From positions 1 through 64,000 of the forward strand of contig UCMT01000003.1 in NCBI GenBank assembly GCA_900473795.1: a stretch of DNA of 64,000 nucleotides, written 5' to 3'. This DNA is from Hyphomicrobiales bacterium (lineage in GTDB: Bacteria > Pseudomonadota > Alphaproteobacteria > Rhizobiales > Rhizobiaceae). The notes under the pieces are model-generated. The model saw only the letters and a list, made by a program, of their open reading frames with translations. It was not told where the DNA came from and ran no database searches. The translations under genes and the position numbers were made by a program. This document shows positions 1-10,512 of this stretch, in pieces. Numbering within the stretch: position 1 is the stretch's first letter; every line of letters starts with the position of its first letter.

Positions 1-225
1 TGATCCCCTACCCTGCACACGCCCATGTTGCACTTGGCATAGATTCTCCAAGGGGGTTTAAAAATGGGATCGATCTCTCACGTCAAGCCCAGTCCGTTAT
101 CGATACAGCCTCACATAAGGTTCCGATGAAAGATTGAAAATGAGACATTTGTGCCCGCTTGCCCTTCGCAAGGGACGTGCGCCGCAAATGCGCCACATGT
201 TCAGCTAGGAAGGTTTGTAAAGTTC

Positions 226-978
226 ATGACCACCAAAGATGATAGGCAGGAGTTCGAGGCCAACAAGCGCGAAATGAGCCTCGCGCTAGGTCGTGACACG
301 GATGTCTTCCGTCAGACGCTCGACACTCTGGTGAGCCTGGACAAATACGACTATTCCTATCTGTGGTCTTGGATGGGCATGCCAATCATCCAAATGCCCG
401 CCGATGTGATGGCCACCCAGGAAGTTATCTGGGCCACCAAGCCTGACGTGATCGTTGAGACGGGCGTGGCGCGTGGCGGATCGATGATCTTCCAGGCCGC
501 CATGCTACAACTGATTGGCAAGGGCAAGGTGGTAGGCGTAGATATCGACATTCGCGCCCATAACCGTCAGGCGATCGAATCCCATCTAATGGCGCATCGC
601 GTCGAACTGATCGAAGGGCCATCCACCTCCGCCGAAACCATGGAGAGGGTCAAGGCGTCTATCCCTGAAGGGGCCTCGGTCATGGTCATTCTCGACAGCG
701 ATCATAGCAAGGCGCATGTACTGGATGAATTACGCAATTACGCGCCGCTGGTGACGGAAGGCCAGTATCTCGTCGTGGCCGATACGATCCTTGGCCGCTA
801 CGAACCTTCCCAGGTTCCGACCAAACGCTCCAAGGTTCTCTTGCCTGGCGATGAGCCCTTGGTTGCCCTCAATGATTACTTGCAGGAAACGGATCGTTTC
901 GAGTTGGATGCCATCATCAATGGAAAGCTCGTTCTCTCCAGTTCTCCGGGCGGCTATGTTCGATGTGTGCGGTCCTAA
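226..978 (+). CDS. CmcI-like cephalosporin hydroxylase / sugar methyltransferase family protein
   Basis: The predicted product is 250 aa. The ATG at 226 is preferred because AGGAAGG lies 12 nt upstream; a longer frame opens at a GTG at 151 but its first 25 residues look non-conserved. The pattern VETGVARGGS (about residues 75-84), GVDID (about 103) and DSDHSKAHVLDEL (about 156) matches the SAM-binding CmcI/rhamnosyl O-methyltransferase family. In alphaproteobacteria such proteins usually sit in glycan or surface-polysaccharide loci, and the downstream hexapeptide acyltransferase fits that. The substrate cannot be read from the sequence. The DNA of this gene and its neighbour is more AT-rich than the rest of the window, suggesting acquisition by transfer. 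Confidence 0.8.
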   Translation: MTTKDDRQEFEANKREMSLALGRDTDVFRQTLDTLVSLDKYDYSYLWSWMGMPIIQMPADVMATQEVIWATKPDVIVETGVARGGSMIFQAAMLQLIGKGKVVGVDIDIRAHNRQAIESHLMAHRVELIEGPSTSAETMERVKASIPEGASVMVILDSDHSKAHVLDELRNYAPLVTEGQYLVVADTILGRYEPSQVPTKRSKVLLPGDEPLVALNDYLQETDRFELDAIINGKLVLSSSPGGYVRCVRS

Positions 979-1060
979 GCATGCCATTGATGCGATCAAA
1001 TCAAAAATTCTCGTCGATTAGTCGATATACTTTGGGGTCGACGGTGTATGGAGGTATCGG

Positions 1061-1639
1061 ATGCATTTAGGCTCGACATTTTACGACGAGACTGAACTGA
1101 GATCGATGCCGTTCCGACATCTTGGGTCGAACGTAAAGATTAAAAGAACCGTTGGACTTTTTTTCGTGGAGAATATCTCCATCATGGATGACGCGCGGAT
1201 CGATGATTTCACCATCATTGTGGCAAGTAGGGAACACGTTGAGATTGGATCTTATGTGCACATCGCGTCACAGTGTTATATATCTGGGAGTGACGGCTTC
1301 GTCATGGAGGACTTTTCGGGCTTGGCACCAGGTGTCAAAATCTACACCTCAAGCGATGACTACACGGGTGAAAAGATGACCAACCCTACTCTGCCGCGCC
1401 ATCTTATTGGCGGCCCTGCTGGGAAAGTCGTCCTCCGCAAACATGTGATTATCGGCTCCAACTCGGTCGTTTTTCCGAAGGTAACAATTGAGGAGGGAAG
1501 TTCTGTAGGTAGCCTATCTCTCGTAAATAAGTCTCTCCCTGCATGGGGAGTATACGCTGGTATCCCCGTCAGACGTTTACGCGATAGATCTCAAAATCTT
1601 CTGATCCTTGAGAAAGAACTGGAAGCATCACGAGCCTGA
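1061..1639 (+). CDS. Hexapeptide-repeat (left-handed beta-helix) acyltransferase
   Basis: The 192-aa product starts at an ATG with GGAGGT 5 nt upstream. The body carries degenerate hexapeptide steps (for example IDDFTIIVAS, IGSYVHIASQ) and ends with the acyltransferase signature VVFPKVTIEEGSSVGS followed by GVYAGIPVRRLRDR, equivalent to the VxAGxPAK ending of WbbJ/LacA-like O-acetyltransferases. It probably transfers an acetyl or other acyl group from a CoA donor to a sugar. It lies 82 bp after the CmcI-like gene on the same strand, so the two may modify the same glycan. The acceptor sugar is unknown. Codon use is visibly more AT-rich than in later genes. Confidence 0.85.
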   Translation: MHLGSTFYDETELRSMPFRHLGSNVKIKRTVGLFFVENISIMDDARIDDFTIIVASREHVEIGSYVHIASQCYISGSDGFVMEDFSGLAPGVKIYTSSDDYTGEKMTNPTLPRHLIGGPAGKVVLRKHVIIGSNSVVFPKVTIEEGSSVGSLSLVNKSLPAWGVYAGIPVRRLRDRSQNLLILEKELEASRA

Positions 1640-2170
1640 TGGGCAAGCTATCGCTCCATATCTTCGTTGTCACGTGACCTTCCTGTCGGTCCTCTAGTTA
1701 GACCTTGCGATGCATGAAAACTTTGAATGATTGCTGAGATTGAGGTGTAGACCACTAGGATGGAGCGGCACTAAAGTTGATCCATAGTCGCAACACATTG
1801 GAAACATTATGGAAATGGTCAGGGATTCAGCGCGCTATTGAGATCATTCAACCCGACCATTAGCATCATGGGGTCGGATGGCGAAGCCCAGAAGCCGACC
1901 GCATCTTTACAATTGGCGTAATGATGCCGTCATTACGCCCTGCGGCAGCCTCAGTGGCCGCTTCGAAACTTAGCCCGAGCCAGCTTAAAGGCCGCACAAT
2001 CTCATGCGCCACAAATAGCATTCTCGAAGATGGCAACCTCAAGCAGCGGCCCCATGTTTGGCTCGAAGAGCGCCTGGTAAGAACCGCATCTTCCATACTC
2101 CTCGAACAAGCATATCCGCTCTCAACCCAAGGTCGCGGAGGCAAGCCCGTCCTTCGTCGCCTTTTAAATT
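1640..2170. other. Intergenic stretch, no recognisable gene
   Basis: About 530 bp between the acyltransferase and the end of the catalase gene. Both strands have short open frames, but they are interrupted or show no family pattern. A minus-strand frame at 1866-2144 looks marginally protein-like but was not assigned. Confidence 0.5.
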
Positions 2171-4324
2171 TTATCCGGCCGGCGGCGACGCCTTACTCAG
2201 CTTCACCGACGGCTCGCGCGCCCAAATCCTTAACTTGCCAAGCTTGCCGATGAACGTTTGCGCATCTTCTGCGCCTTTAATGTTAACGACGCCCTCGTCG
2301 AGATTTTGGTCAATACCAGTCTTTTCAAGAAGCGGCATGGCCGCATCGCCATAGCCGATGAATTTGCAATGGGAGAAGGCATCGGCGACGAAGTCGCGGG
2401 CGGTCGCCTCCTGAACGAGGTCATCGATCGCATCCGCCGATGGCAGGAGGACAACGGCGTCGTAGAGCACGGACGGGCCGCCATCGATCATCTGGTCGGC
2501 TGTGACCCACTGGCCATCGGATGCCGTAACGCCGGCGACCTTGGGCGCAATGATTTCGAACGTCGCCTTTTCGGCAGCAAGGGCTGCGGTCAATGCCTTC
2601 AGCAGAACCGCGTCGACGCCATCGGTGGCGAGAATGCCGAGCTTGCGTCCTTCGAAGCGCCTCGGCCCCCTTTCAACGATGCTGAGAGCCGCCGAAGGAT
2701 CAAGGTCCTGGCGCGTGGGCACCGCGGCGTCGGCGGGCTTCGGCATAGTCTTGAAACCCAATTTTGCGCCAACCGTCTTCGCCAGTGTTTCATCGATATT
2801 GAGGAGATGCGCCACCATGCGCTCGCGAATGACCGGTGTCTTGACCTTGCTGAGTTCAAACGTCAGGGCCGACGCAATATGTCGCTGCTCGGGAAGCGTT
2901 TGGCTGATATAGAACTGGCGTGCCTGGCTGTAGTGATCGGCAAAGCTTTCCGCACGCAGCCGTGCTTTCTGACCCTGTTCTTCCGACGGAAAATGCCGGA
3001 AACCCTGTGTTGGCGATTCACGCGGCCCCTCCCCCCAGGAATTCGGCTGGTAGTTCACCCGCCCCTCTGGATTGCGCATCGCCATGTGGCCATCCTGTTG
3101 AAAGTGGTGGAACGGACATTTCGGCGCATTGATCGGCAGATGGGTGAAGTTGGTGCTGCCGAGTCGCTTGATCTGAGTATCCAGATAGGAAAAATTCCGT
3201 CCCTGCAGCAGCGGGTCGTTGGAAAAATCGATGCCCGGCGGCACGTTCTGCGTCATGAACGCGACCTGTTCGGTTTCGGCAAAGAAATTGTCGGGCATGC
3301 GGTCGAGCACAAGACGGCCGACCGGCTGCACCGGCAGGATCTCCTCTGGAATGATCTTGGTTGGATCGAGAACATCGAAGTCGAACTTGTCGGCGAAATC
3401 CTGATCGAAAAGCTGCAGGCAGAGTTCCCATTCCGGAAAATTGCCGGATTTGATTGCCTCCCAGAGATCGCGGCGATGGAAATCCGGGTCGGCACCGTTG
3501 ATCTTCACTGCTTCGTTCCAGGCGACCGACTGCAGTCCGAGCTTCGGCTTCCAATGGAATTTCACGAAGGTCGACTCGTCCCTGGCATTGACCATCCGAA
3601 ACGTGTGGACGCCAAAGCCTTCCATGAAGCGAAAGGAACGCGGAATGGCGCGATCGGACATCACCCACATGATCATATGCATACTCTCGGGCGTGAGGCT
3701 GATGAAATCCCAGAAATTGTCATGCGCGGATTGCGCCTGCGGGAAGGCGCGGTCCGGCTCCGGTTTGACGGCATGAATGATGTCGGGAAATTTGATGGCG
3801 TCCTGAATGAAAAATACCGGGATGTTGTTGCCGACGATGTCCCAGTTGCCCTCCTTGGTATAGAACTTGACGGCGAAGCCGCGCACATCGCGGGCGAGAT
3901 CGAAAGAACCCTTACTGCCCGCAACCGTAGAGAAGCGGACGAAGGCGGCCGTTTTTTCCCCGGCGCGCTGGAAGATGTCCGCCTTGGTATAGGCGGCAAG
4001 AGACTCGTAGGTTTCGAAGTAACCGTGCGCGCCGTAACCACGGGCATGCACGACACGTTCCGGAATTCTCTCGTGATCGAAGTGAAAGATCTTTTCGCGA
4101 AAATGAAAATCGTCGACAAGCAGCGGTCCGCGGGATCCGACCCGCAGGGTATTCTGATCATCGGCAATAGCCCCCCCCTGGGCGGTGGTCATGACCGGAA
4201 TGTCGCGTCCAGCAATCTGGTGGAGTTCCCCGCCCTCCCCACGCTTCATCGTCTGATCGTGTACCTGGGCCAAAGTATTTGCTGAGTTCGTGGCCGAGGC
4301 AGATGGGGGTGTCTTCTTTGCCAT
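2171..4324 (-). CDS. katE: Large-subunit (clade 2, HPII-type) catalase
   Basis: A 717-aa haem catalase that dismutates hydrogen peroxide. The start at 4324 (MAKKTPP) is chosen because GGAG lies about 8 nt upstream; the open frame runs 59 codons further but those residues are not catalase-like. The catalytic His is in [12 protein letters not shown] (His93), the distal Asn is in [12 protein letters not shown] (about 166), and the proximal haem Tyr is in [10 protein letters not shown] (about 378). A C-terminal extension with a GATase-like fold (starting near [12 protein letters not shown]) gives the length typical of HPII rather than the roughly 500-aa clade 3 enzymes. It has no evident operon partner. 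It is probably a stationary-phase or stress catalase by family analogy. Confidence 0.95.
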   Translation of the reverse strand: MAKKTPPSASATNSANTLAQVHDQTMKRGEGGELHQIAGRDIPVMTTAQGGAIADDQNTLRVGSRGPLLVDDFHFREKIFHFDHERIPERVVHARGYGAHGYFETYESLAAYTKADIFQRAGEKTAAFVRFSTVAGSKGSFDLARDVRGFAVKFYTKEGNWDIVGNNIPVFFIQDAIKFPDIIHAVKPEPDRAFPQAQSAHDNFWDFISLTPESMHMIMWVMSDRAIPRSFRFMEGFGVHTFRMVNARDESTFVKFHWKPKLGLQSVAWNEAVKINGADPDFHRRDLWEAIKSGNFPEWELCLQLFDQDFADKFDFDVLDPTKIIPEEILPVQPVGRLVLDRMPDNFFAETEQVAFMTQNVPPGIDFSNDPLLQGRNFSYLDTQIKRLGSTNFTHLPINAPKCPFHHFQQDGHMAMRNPEGRVNYQPNSWGEGPRESPTQGFRHFPSEEQGQKARLRAESFADHYSQARQFYISQTLPEQRHIASALTFELSKVKTPVIRERMVAHLLNIDETLAKTVGAKLGFKTMPKPADAAVPTRQDLDPSAALSIVERGPRRFEGRKLGILATDGVDAVLLKALTAALAAEKATFEIIAPKVAGVTASDGQWVTADQMIDGGPSVLYDAVVLLPSADAIDDLVQEATARDFVADAFSHCKFIGYGDAAMPLLEKTGIDQNLDEGVVNIKGAEDAQTFIGKLGKLRIWAREPSVKLSKASPPAG

Positions 4325-4745
4325 GGGAAATCTCCGGAGGTGTTGTGGAAGTGCCCGGGAAACAGCGCAGTTGCGCTTTGGTTCCCGAAGGCCAGCGAGA
4401 TTTATGGTAGCCCTGCGCCAAAACAGGACATGTCCATCAACTATCCAATGCCGATTGCCGAATTTCGCCATCCCCCGAAAGCCCTTCGAAAAGCGCTCCA
4501 CCGAGACGGCGTCCGATGTTCCTGAGCTTTGGAGGGTAGCCCGCCGGCGTCTCCACTCAGGGTCGATCCACCTACGGCCTGACGCGTCGGCTCGTTGGAC
4601 GACCTTCCAGATGGGTTCTGCGCAACGACCAAGGTTGCAAAATTGTCCGGGCGTACGCCGGTTACGGTGCGATAGAAGCGGTGCTCGCCCACAGGAACAA
4701 CCCGAGCGGTAATGCGTTGCTGTCCCGTGAGGTGGTGTCGGTCCG
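4325..4745. other. Intergenic region upstream of katE
   Basis: About 420 bp between the divergent katE and KTSC genes. It must hold both promoters. Short open frames on both strands were examined and none is convincing; no clear palindrome was seen. Confidence 0.4.
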
Positions 4746-5000
4746 ATGAAGCGGACGGCACTTCTGAAAATGGAGGGAACGGTGCCTTCCCGTTTGATTC
4801 GCCGCGTTAGCTACGATCTCCAATCACGGACCTTGTCAGTCTGGCTTGTAACCAGCGAGAACCGGTACGACTATCAAAATGTCCCGGCCAGCATCCATGC
4901 CGCTTTTCGACGCGCGTTTTCTAAGGGACGTTTCTTCAACACCCACATTCGAAGTCAGTTTGAATATCGTGTAGTAAGGGAGAATGCATCGGTGGAATGA
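4746..5000 (+). CDS. Small KTSC-domain protein
   Basis: An 84-aa product. Residues about 18-75 follow the KTSC-domain pattern: [16 protein letters not shown], then a YDYQNVP turn, then the family-defining [11 protein letters not shown] block (consensus KTSC or a variant such as SKGRYFN). KTSC domains occur alone or fused to lysyl-tRNA synthetase or nucleases and are thought to bind nucleic acid, but the function is not settled. An internal ATG at codon 9 (4770) is an alternative start. It is transcribed away from katE and lies 125 bp before the penicillin-binding protein. Confidence 0.7.
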   Translation: MKRTALLKMEGTVPSRLIRRVSYDLQSRTLSVWLVTSENRYDYQNVPASIHAAFRRAFSKGRFFNTHIRSQFEYRVVRENASVE

Positions 5001-5125
5001 TCCAGCATTTTCACGGTCGCTGACCTATCATGATGGTTATGTCGCCTTCTGAAGCTCTCCACGACCGCCTTTCCTCTGCCTCATTGCATGTTAATGACGT
5101 CAGCAGAACGATTAGCCGGTGAAGA

Positions 5126-7459
5126 ATGGCAAGCTCCGCAAAAATTTCAAAACAAACTCCCGGATCCGCTCGAACGGTGCAGATCGATGGACGCTTCCGT
5201 GAGGGTGTGCAAGCAGCAGGCGGGCTTCATGAAGGACCATTTTCACCGCAAGACCAGGCGGCTGCAGTGGGCGGGATCCCAGCCTCCGCTTTTGGAAGAA
5301 GCAGGCGAGCTATCCGGCAACTGATGCGCGCGCTCCGTCAAGATCTCTGGAGCCTGTTGCGGCGCTGTGTGGTGCGGATCCGGAAAGGCATCGGCGTAAT
5401 TCGCGAAAGATACGCAATGGCCCGGCGCCATACATTAAGCGAGAGGCTTGGGGGAATACCCGCTGCCTTCACAGCGCTTTCGCGCAGAGCAATGTCTGGC
5501 ATGGCAACCGCACGCACAAAAATGCCGGACTTAGAGTATGCCAATCCACTGAAACTGGGACCGTGGAAAGTCCTGTTCGTCCTTGGTCTGTTCTGGTGCT
5601 TCCTGGTAGCAGCCGGCGCTCTAACTTGGGCCTTGAAGGAGGTGCCGTGGCAGGAGATCGCCGACGGCTCGTTGAAGCCGGTCATCGTCCTGGAAACGTC
5701 GGACGGCCGGCCTCTTGTCCGGCAAGGCCCATATCAAGAGCCCTATGCGGGTTACGAACAATTCCCTCCGCACCTTATCGACGCCGTACTTTCAATCGAG
5801 GACCGCCGGTTCATGAATCATTACGGCATCGACCTGCAGGGGATTGCACGCGCGCTGCTCAGGAACGTCGAGGCAGGATCGGTCGTCCAGGGTGGAAGCA
5901 CCATCACGCAGCAGTTGATTAAACTGCAATATCTCGAAAGCGACAGGACGTTGAAGCGCAAGATCCAGGAAGTGGTGATCGCGCTCTGGCTGGAATGGAA
6001 GCTCGGGAAGAAGGAGATCCTGACACGGTACCTCAATGCGGTTTACCTTGGTTCGGGCGCGACCGGCATGCCGGCAGCAGCACGGATCTATTTCAATAAG
6101 GATGTCGGCGCGCTCGACATCCCAGAATCGGCGATGCTCGCAGGTCTGCTGAAGGCCCCCAGCCAATTGAACCCGATCGACAATTTCGGGGGCGCTCGGC
6201 AACGCACGGCAATTGTGCTCGACGCCATGGCCGCCAATGGCAAGCTCACGCCTGGAGACGCGCACGCTGCAAAGGGCCAATTCGCCGAACTTCACCCGAC
6301 CACACCAACATTGCGCTCAGGCAGTTGGTTCGCCGATTGGGTATCGGCACAAGCGGGCGAGATTGCAGGCTCCTCTCCGGGGGCGACGACCGTGCGCACG
6401 ACCTTGGTGCCGCGTCTGCAACGTATTGCCGAAGAAGTGGTCAAGCAAGCCCTTGATGGAGAGGGAAAGGCTCTTGGCGCATCGCAGGCTGCGCTGGTCG
6501 CCATGACGCCCGATGGTGCAGTCGTCGCAATGGTCGGCGGATATGACTATAAGACAAGTCAGTTCAACCGCGCCGTCACGGCAATGCGTCAGCCAGGCTC
6601 CACATTCAAGTTGTTCGTATATTACGCGGCGTTGAAAAAGGGGTTGAGCCTGTCAGATCAAGTGCTTGATGCCCCGATCGAAATTGACGGATGGTCGCCT
6701 AAAAATTCCAAGGGTGGCTATCGCGGCTGGGTTACGCTGGGTGAGGCTTTCGCTCTGTCGCTGAATGCTGCCACTGCTGCGCTTGCCCAAGAGGTCGGAT
6801 TGGACAGCGTCGCCGCTGCAGCGAAGGAACTGGGCATCGACGCGGACCTGACGACGACGCCTGCGTTGGCGCTCGGTGCGTCCGAGGTGAGCCTGCTCGA
6901 CTTGACGGGCGCATACGCATCGGTTCGCCTTGGAAGGGCGCCCGTCGAGCCGTGGGGGATTATCGATTTTCAAGCCTCGGGCCAGCCCCAAGGTTTTCGA
7001 GTGGGGCCGCAAGTAATTGCGGCGGTTGACCTCTCGCCGTATCAGCCTGATCTCCTAACCTTGCTACAGCTGGTTGTCGAGCGCGGGACGGGTCGTCAGG
7101 CTGATCCCGGCACGTTTGCGGCCGGCAAGACAGGCACCAGTCAGGACAACCGTGATGCCTGGTTCGTCGGCTTTACGGACCCCTTGGTCGTCGGGGTCTG
7201 GGTTGGCAAGGACGATAACACACCGATGAAAGGCATCACGGGGGGCGCGCTTCCCGCTCGTATCTGGCGAAAATTCATGAAGGCCGCGATGGCCGAGCCT
7301 GCTCGCGATACCAGTCCGGACACGGGCATAATGACAAGCGAAGAGAGGCACGCTCCATCCTGCAATATCAGGGCATGCTCACGCAGTTACCGTTCCTTCC
7401 GCGCGTCTGACTGCACCTACCAACCTTATCGCGGCGAAAGGCGGTTGTGCCAGAAATAG
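5126..7459 (+). CDS. Class A penicillin-binding protein (bifunctional glycosyltransferase/transpeptidase)
   Basis: A 777-aa peptidoglycan synthase. The N-terminal 145 residues are basic and presumably cytoplasmic, followed by one membrane segment (about 148-170). The GT51 domain shows EDRRFMNHYGID and GGSTITQQL, and the transpeptidase shows SxxK as QPGSTFK, SLN in ALSLNAAT and KTG in AAGKTGTSQDNRDAWFVG. It therefore polymerises and crosslinks glycan strands in the periplasm. The N-terminal cytoplasmic region is longer than in many PBP1 homologues, so an internal start (for example Met98 or Met123) is possible. It stands alone in the neighbourhood; accessory-replicon PBP1 paralogues are common in rhizobia. 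Confidence 0.93.
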   Translation: MASSAKISKQTPGSARTVQIDGRFREGVQAAGGLHEGPFSPQDQAAAVGGIPASAFGRSRRAIRQLMRALRQDLWSLLRRCVVRIRKGIGVIRERYAMARRHTLSERLGGIPAAFTALSRRAMSGMATARTKMPDLEYANPLKLGPWKVLFVLGLFWCFLVAAGALTWALKEVPWQEIADGSLKPVIVLETSDGRPLVRQGPYQEPYAGYEQFPPHLIDAVLSIEDRRFMNHYGIDLQGIARALLRNVEAGSVVQGGSTITQQLIKLQYLESDRTLKRKIQEVVIALWLEWKLGKKEILTRYLNAVYLGSGATGMPAAARIYFNKDVGALDIPESAMLAGLLKAPSQLNPIDNFGGARQRTAIVLDAMAANGKLTPGDAHAAKGQFAELHPTTPTLRSGSWFADWVSAQAGEIAGSSPGATTVRTTLVPRLQRIAEEVVKQALDGEGKALGASQAALVAMTPDGAVVAMVGGYDYKTSQFNRAVTAMRQPGSTFKLFVYYAALKKGLSLSDQVLDAPIEIDGWSPKNSKGGYRGWVTLGEAFALSLNAATAALAQEVGLDSVAAAAKELGIDADLTTTPALALGASEVSLLDLTGAYASVRLGRAPVEPWGIIDFQASGQPQGFRVGPQVIAAVDLSPYQPDLLTLLQLVVERGTGRQADPGTFAAGKTGTSQDNRDAWFVGFTDPLVVGVWVGKDDNTPMKGITGGALPARIWRKFMKAAMAEPARDTSPDTGIMTSEERHAPSCNIRACSRSYRSFRASDCTYQPYRGERRLCQK

Positions 7460-8024
7460 CCGGGCAGCCGCTTTCCAAGAAATGAAAACCGATCCAACCA
7501 ATGATCGCGACTGTTATATCGCCTCTTGGCCGCTGGCCGAACAGCAACAGCAAGGGCGGCGTCGCCGGCGTGAAAAGGTTGCCGTCGGGATCACGCCCCT
7601 GCCCGCGATCGCGTAAGCGCTGCCCCCTCCACAAGGGACACCTAGAGCAAACCTTTGATGCGCAGGTCCGCGGCGAAGGTAGCAAGCGGCATCACCAATG
7701 TCAGCGACCTGCTTAAGGCACACATGGCGATCCAAGAATGCCGAACCAACTGTTACGAGGTCAACAAGACTATGCTAATAAGCTCCTGAACCATCGTGGA
7801 ACGAATACTGTACGGTTGCTGAATTACTGCAGCGCAGTACGTCTTTTGGGTGATATCCTACCCGTCCCACGCCCAGGGATGACAAGCCTGCAACTCCGGA
7901 CATTTGGACCAGGGGCACCCAAAAACTCCCCTGCCCAGATGAACGAAGAATCCGGCCGGAACCAATGTGCACGAACTCCCCCGAACGACGGCCGGATCGA
8001 GATCGACTCAATTCCATCGAGCGG
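7460..8024. other. Intergenic stretch, no recognisable gene
   Basis: About 565 bp between the PBP gene and the decayed cyclase. Frames on both strands contain hydrophobic patches but are broken by stops and match no family I recognise. It may be eroded sequence. Confidence 0.4.
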
Positions 8025-8974
8025 TCACTTCAAATTCAAATCGCCGGATAGACGAACTTCTGCCATGGGCCTGTGTCGCACCGCGCCAGACCAAGGCCGT
8101 CGCTTGAGAACGCCGCTTTCGGTGCTTTCAGGAGAAACGTGCTCTGAGACGCCAGCCGGTCCGGCCCACGCGCATTCGAACGCAGGTATCGGCATAGAGA
8201 ACCCCTTCAGTTGCAGTGGTGGGGTTTCCGTAAAGGTGGCGCTGCTGTGCTGATTCCGGAACACACGCTCCGATACGAGAATCTGATCAGCCGAGGCCGC
8301 AGAGCATAAGATAAGCGCGCAGCTAGCTGAACTGCAGTGCCAAAAAGATCGTTACTGTCCTCGACGGGTTCTCCGCAATCAATGCCGATCCGAATGTGTA
8401 TAGGCTCGGAGTTGCTTTGGTTGTACCGCAGGAACCCCTGATTAATGGCGGTGGCGCAATCAACGGCATGCGTAGTGGACACGAAGGATGCCATTATGCC
8501 GTCGCCAGTGTGTTTCACCTCGCTCCCGCTATACTCTTTCAAGCATCGTCGGACTACGGAATCGTGTGCCCTGACCAGTTCCGTGCCCATGCGGTCGCCG
8601 AGGCGCGCGGTCATTTCTGTCGAGCCCACTATATCCGTGAACATGATCGCGCGGTGGGCGCAGTCTTTATTTTGTGATTTTCCTGCAAGAGGTTCGGGAT
8701 CCTGGATCCGGCCAAGAAAAGCCTCCACGGCAGAAAGAGCAACCTCGACAACCTCGCCGGCTACATGGCCGTGCGCCACGCGATGGACGCATTGAGCGGT
8801 TTCTTTGTCCGGTGCATCTATTAGGCAAAACGCAGTGCCGCGCTAATGGTCGAACCAGTAGGTCAGGAATTTTACGCCAAACTCGTCCTGGACTTCGAGA
8901 TCCTTCCGATGTGCCTCGGCAACGTCTGCGGCGCTATATCCTTTGAGATCATGGCGATCCATGAATATGGCCAT
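8025..8974 (-). pseudogene. Broken DUF4242-class III adenylate/guanylate cyclase fusion gene
   Basis: Reading from an ATG at 8974, preceded by GGGGAAG, the first frame gives a DUF4242-like domain (MAIFMDRHDLKGYSAADVAE, then GVKFLTYWFDH). It meets a TAG at about 8843-8845 and resumes in the same frame as RGTAFCLIDAPDKE and AHGHVAGEVVEV. A class III cyclase catalytic domain follows: AIMFTDIVGSTEMTARLGD, KHTGDGIMASF, IRIGIDCGEP, LFGTAVQLAARL. There the frame breaks at a perfect tandem pentamer (8306-8315). The correct C-terminus (SAASADQILVSERVFRNQ, LKGFSMPIPAFE) continues in the next frame to 8025. Two independent lesions make loss of function likely. Homologues of this architecture are intact single proteins, which supports decay rather than two genes. 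Confidence 0.85.
8306..8315 (-). repeat. Tandem 5-bp duplication causing a frameshift
   Basis: The plus strand reads ATAAG twice in succession. Removing one copy restores an unbroken cyclase frame through AARLCSAASADQILVS, so this duplication is the frameshifting mutation. Confidence 0.8.
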
Positions 8975-9256
8975 CGTCTTCCCCTTCCCCGGTCCCCAGG
9001 AAGTGTATGCCCGATCGGAATTTTGGGCAATCGATCGATCCTCTTTCGGTTGAGTGTGCTCGCGTTTCCGAAAAAGCCGCGGCCGGGTGAATTACTACTC
9101 CGACGAAAGCCCATGTCGTCGCGCCACTGGGAGAACCATCACGTTGGCGTTCCGTTCCCGGAACGAACCGCCGCACGGGCTCCTCTGCCTTTGTTTCAAG
9201 CGCAAGCTCTGAATAGGTGGGCAGAACACAGTATACCATTTTCGTTCGCGTCGGCG

Positions 9257-10414
9257 TCAATTTCCAAGCGTGCTGAGCCAATTGCCGAAGGTGGCTCCAT
9301 GAAGCCGTTCGGCAGCAGCGGTCGGCGGCATGGGACGCTCCAAAGCCGCCGCCTTTCGGAGCTCTCGTGGGCTGAAACCGAATTCATTGCTGAATGCCCG
9401 GGTGAAGTTGGCAGCCAGATCAAAACCTGCCGCTTCCGCTATTTCTGAAATCGGCCGATTGTTCGTGGGATCGTTGAGTTCCGCATAGGCCGCCAAAAGC
9501 CGCCGTTTGCGTATGTAGTTGAGAACGCCGCCACTTGTGGCAAACAGTTGGTAGAGCCGGGTGCGAGACATTCCGAGCGCTCGGCAAATATTGTCGGGGG
9601 TGAGCTCAGCCGAGTGGAGGTTACCGTGAATATACCGGTGCGCCCGCTCCATCATGCCCATATTGTTCGGCAACGTCGCCGTCTCAGGCGGCGCCATCGA
9701 CGATGAGACACAGGCAACGACCATGTCACGCATCGTGTGCACGATCCGCGGCAACTCGTCAGCCGTGAGGCCGGAGAGATTGGCCTCGATACCGTGGATA
9801 TAGTTGATCAGCAACTTGGCCAGATTGCCCGACAATATCGAATTGTTGGCCGCCTTCATAAGACCGACCTCGTCGGCCAACAAATCGTAAGACATGAAAA
9901 GAAGGATGGCATCCGATTCGGTTGCCCGCCCGCGATAGGGATAGCCAAGCGATCTGAAGGCGAGCTTGTCCGGCCCGCTTTCCGCAACCCGGCGGTCGAC
10001 TTCCGTCCAGGCTCTGCCGTCGCGGAACAGTTCCACGTACCAGTGATCGATCGAGCTCAGACGCAACATTGCACGCGAGCGGTTAAAGCGGTGAGCGGGT
10101 GCGCGTTGCTGAACGACAAGCATGTTGCCCAGATGCCATGCCGTCTGGTCCGCCGGGAAGCCGTCATCCAGCGACATATTGTCCGGCAAAGTGACTTCGA
10201 CCAACGGCGCCATATGTGCCCGCCATGCATGGAACTGTTCTGCTGGCGGAAGCTCGCGTGTCGAAAAATGCAGGGGCGTCAGCGCCGGCGGAGCCAAAGG
10301 ACGCGGCGCCGCCTGCCCGTCGGATTGACGTGGCCACCGGCGGCGATCCATGTGCGGCGTTGCGGCCTTCACTGCGCGGTCACCCGATTTGGGCTCGGTT
10401 GGACAATCACTCAT
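9257..10414 (-). CDS. AraC-family transcriptional regulator
   Basis: A 385-aa protein. The N-terminal half resembles the AraC-binding-like sensor domain (FHAWRAHMAPLVEV, then LSSIDHWYVELFRDG). The C-terminal 100 residues form the double helix-turn-helix: ICRALGMSRTRLYQLFATSG and the second motif ISEIAEAAGFDLAANFTRAFSNEFGFSPRELR. It is transcribed toward the decayed cyclase gene and away from galE. The inducer is unknown. A perfect palindrome about 100 bp upstream of its start is a candidate operator. The start at 10414 is the first ATG of the frame. Confidence 0.88.
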   Translation of the reverse strand: MSDCPTEPKSGDRAVKAATPHMDRRRWPRQSDGQAAPRPLAPPALTPLHFSTRELPPAEQFHAWRAHMAPLVEVTLPDNMSLDDGFPADQTAWHLGNMLVVQQRAPAHRFNRSRAMLRLSSIDHWYVELFRDGRAWTEVDRRVAESGPDKLAFRSLGYPYRGRATESDAILLFMSYDLLADEVGLMKAANNSILSGNLAKLLINYIHGIEANLSGLTADELPRIVHTMRDMVVACVSSSMAPPETATLPNNMGMMERAHRYIHGNLHSAELTPDNICRALGMSRTRLYQLFATSGGVLNYIRKRRLLAAYAELNDPTNNRPISEIAEAAGFDLAANFTRAFSNEFGFSPRELRKAAALERPMPPTAAAERLHGATFGNWLSTLGN

Positions 10415-10512
10415 TTAAATCCTCCAGCCCACGATCGCAGGCAGAAATAGCCCTGGCGATCTCTTGTTCTGGCGCGGCGGCGTCCGGCCTACGCCTTTGT
10501 CAGGCTCAGTTG

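Noticed and set aside
2258..4285. 675-codon plus-strand frame opposite katE
   Set aside because: It is fully antisense to a clear catalase with all catalytic motifs and has no family pattern.
4441..4761. 106-codon minus-strand frame upstream of katE
   Set aside because: No family pattern and no ribosome site; overlaps the likely promoters.
7738..8253. 171-codon plus-strand frame
   Set aside because: Overlaps the end of the decayed cyclase in antisense and shows no protein family features.
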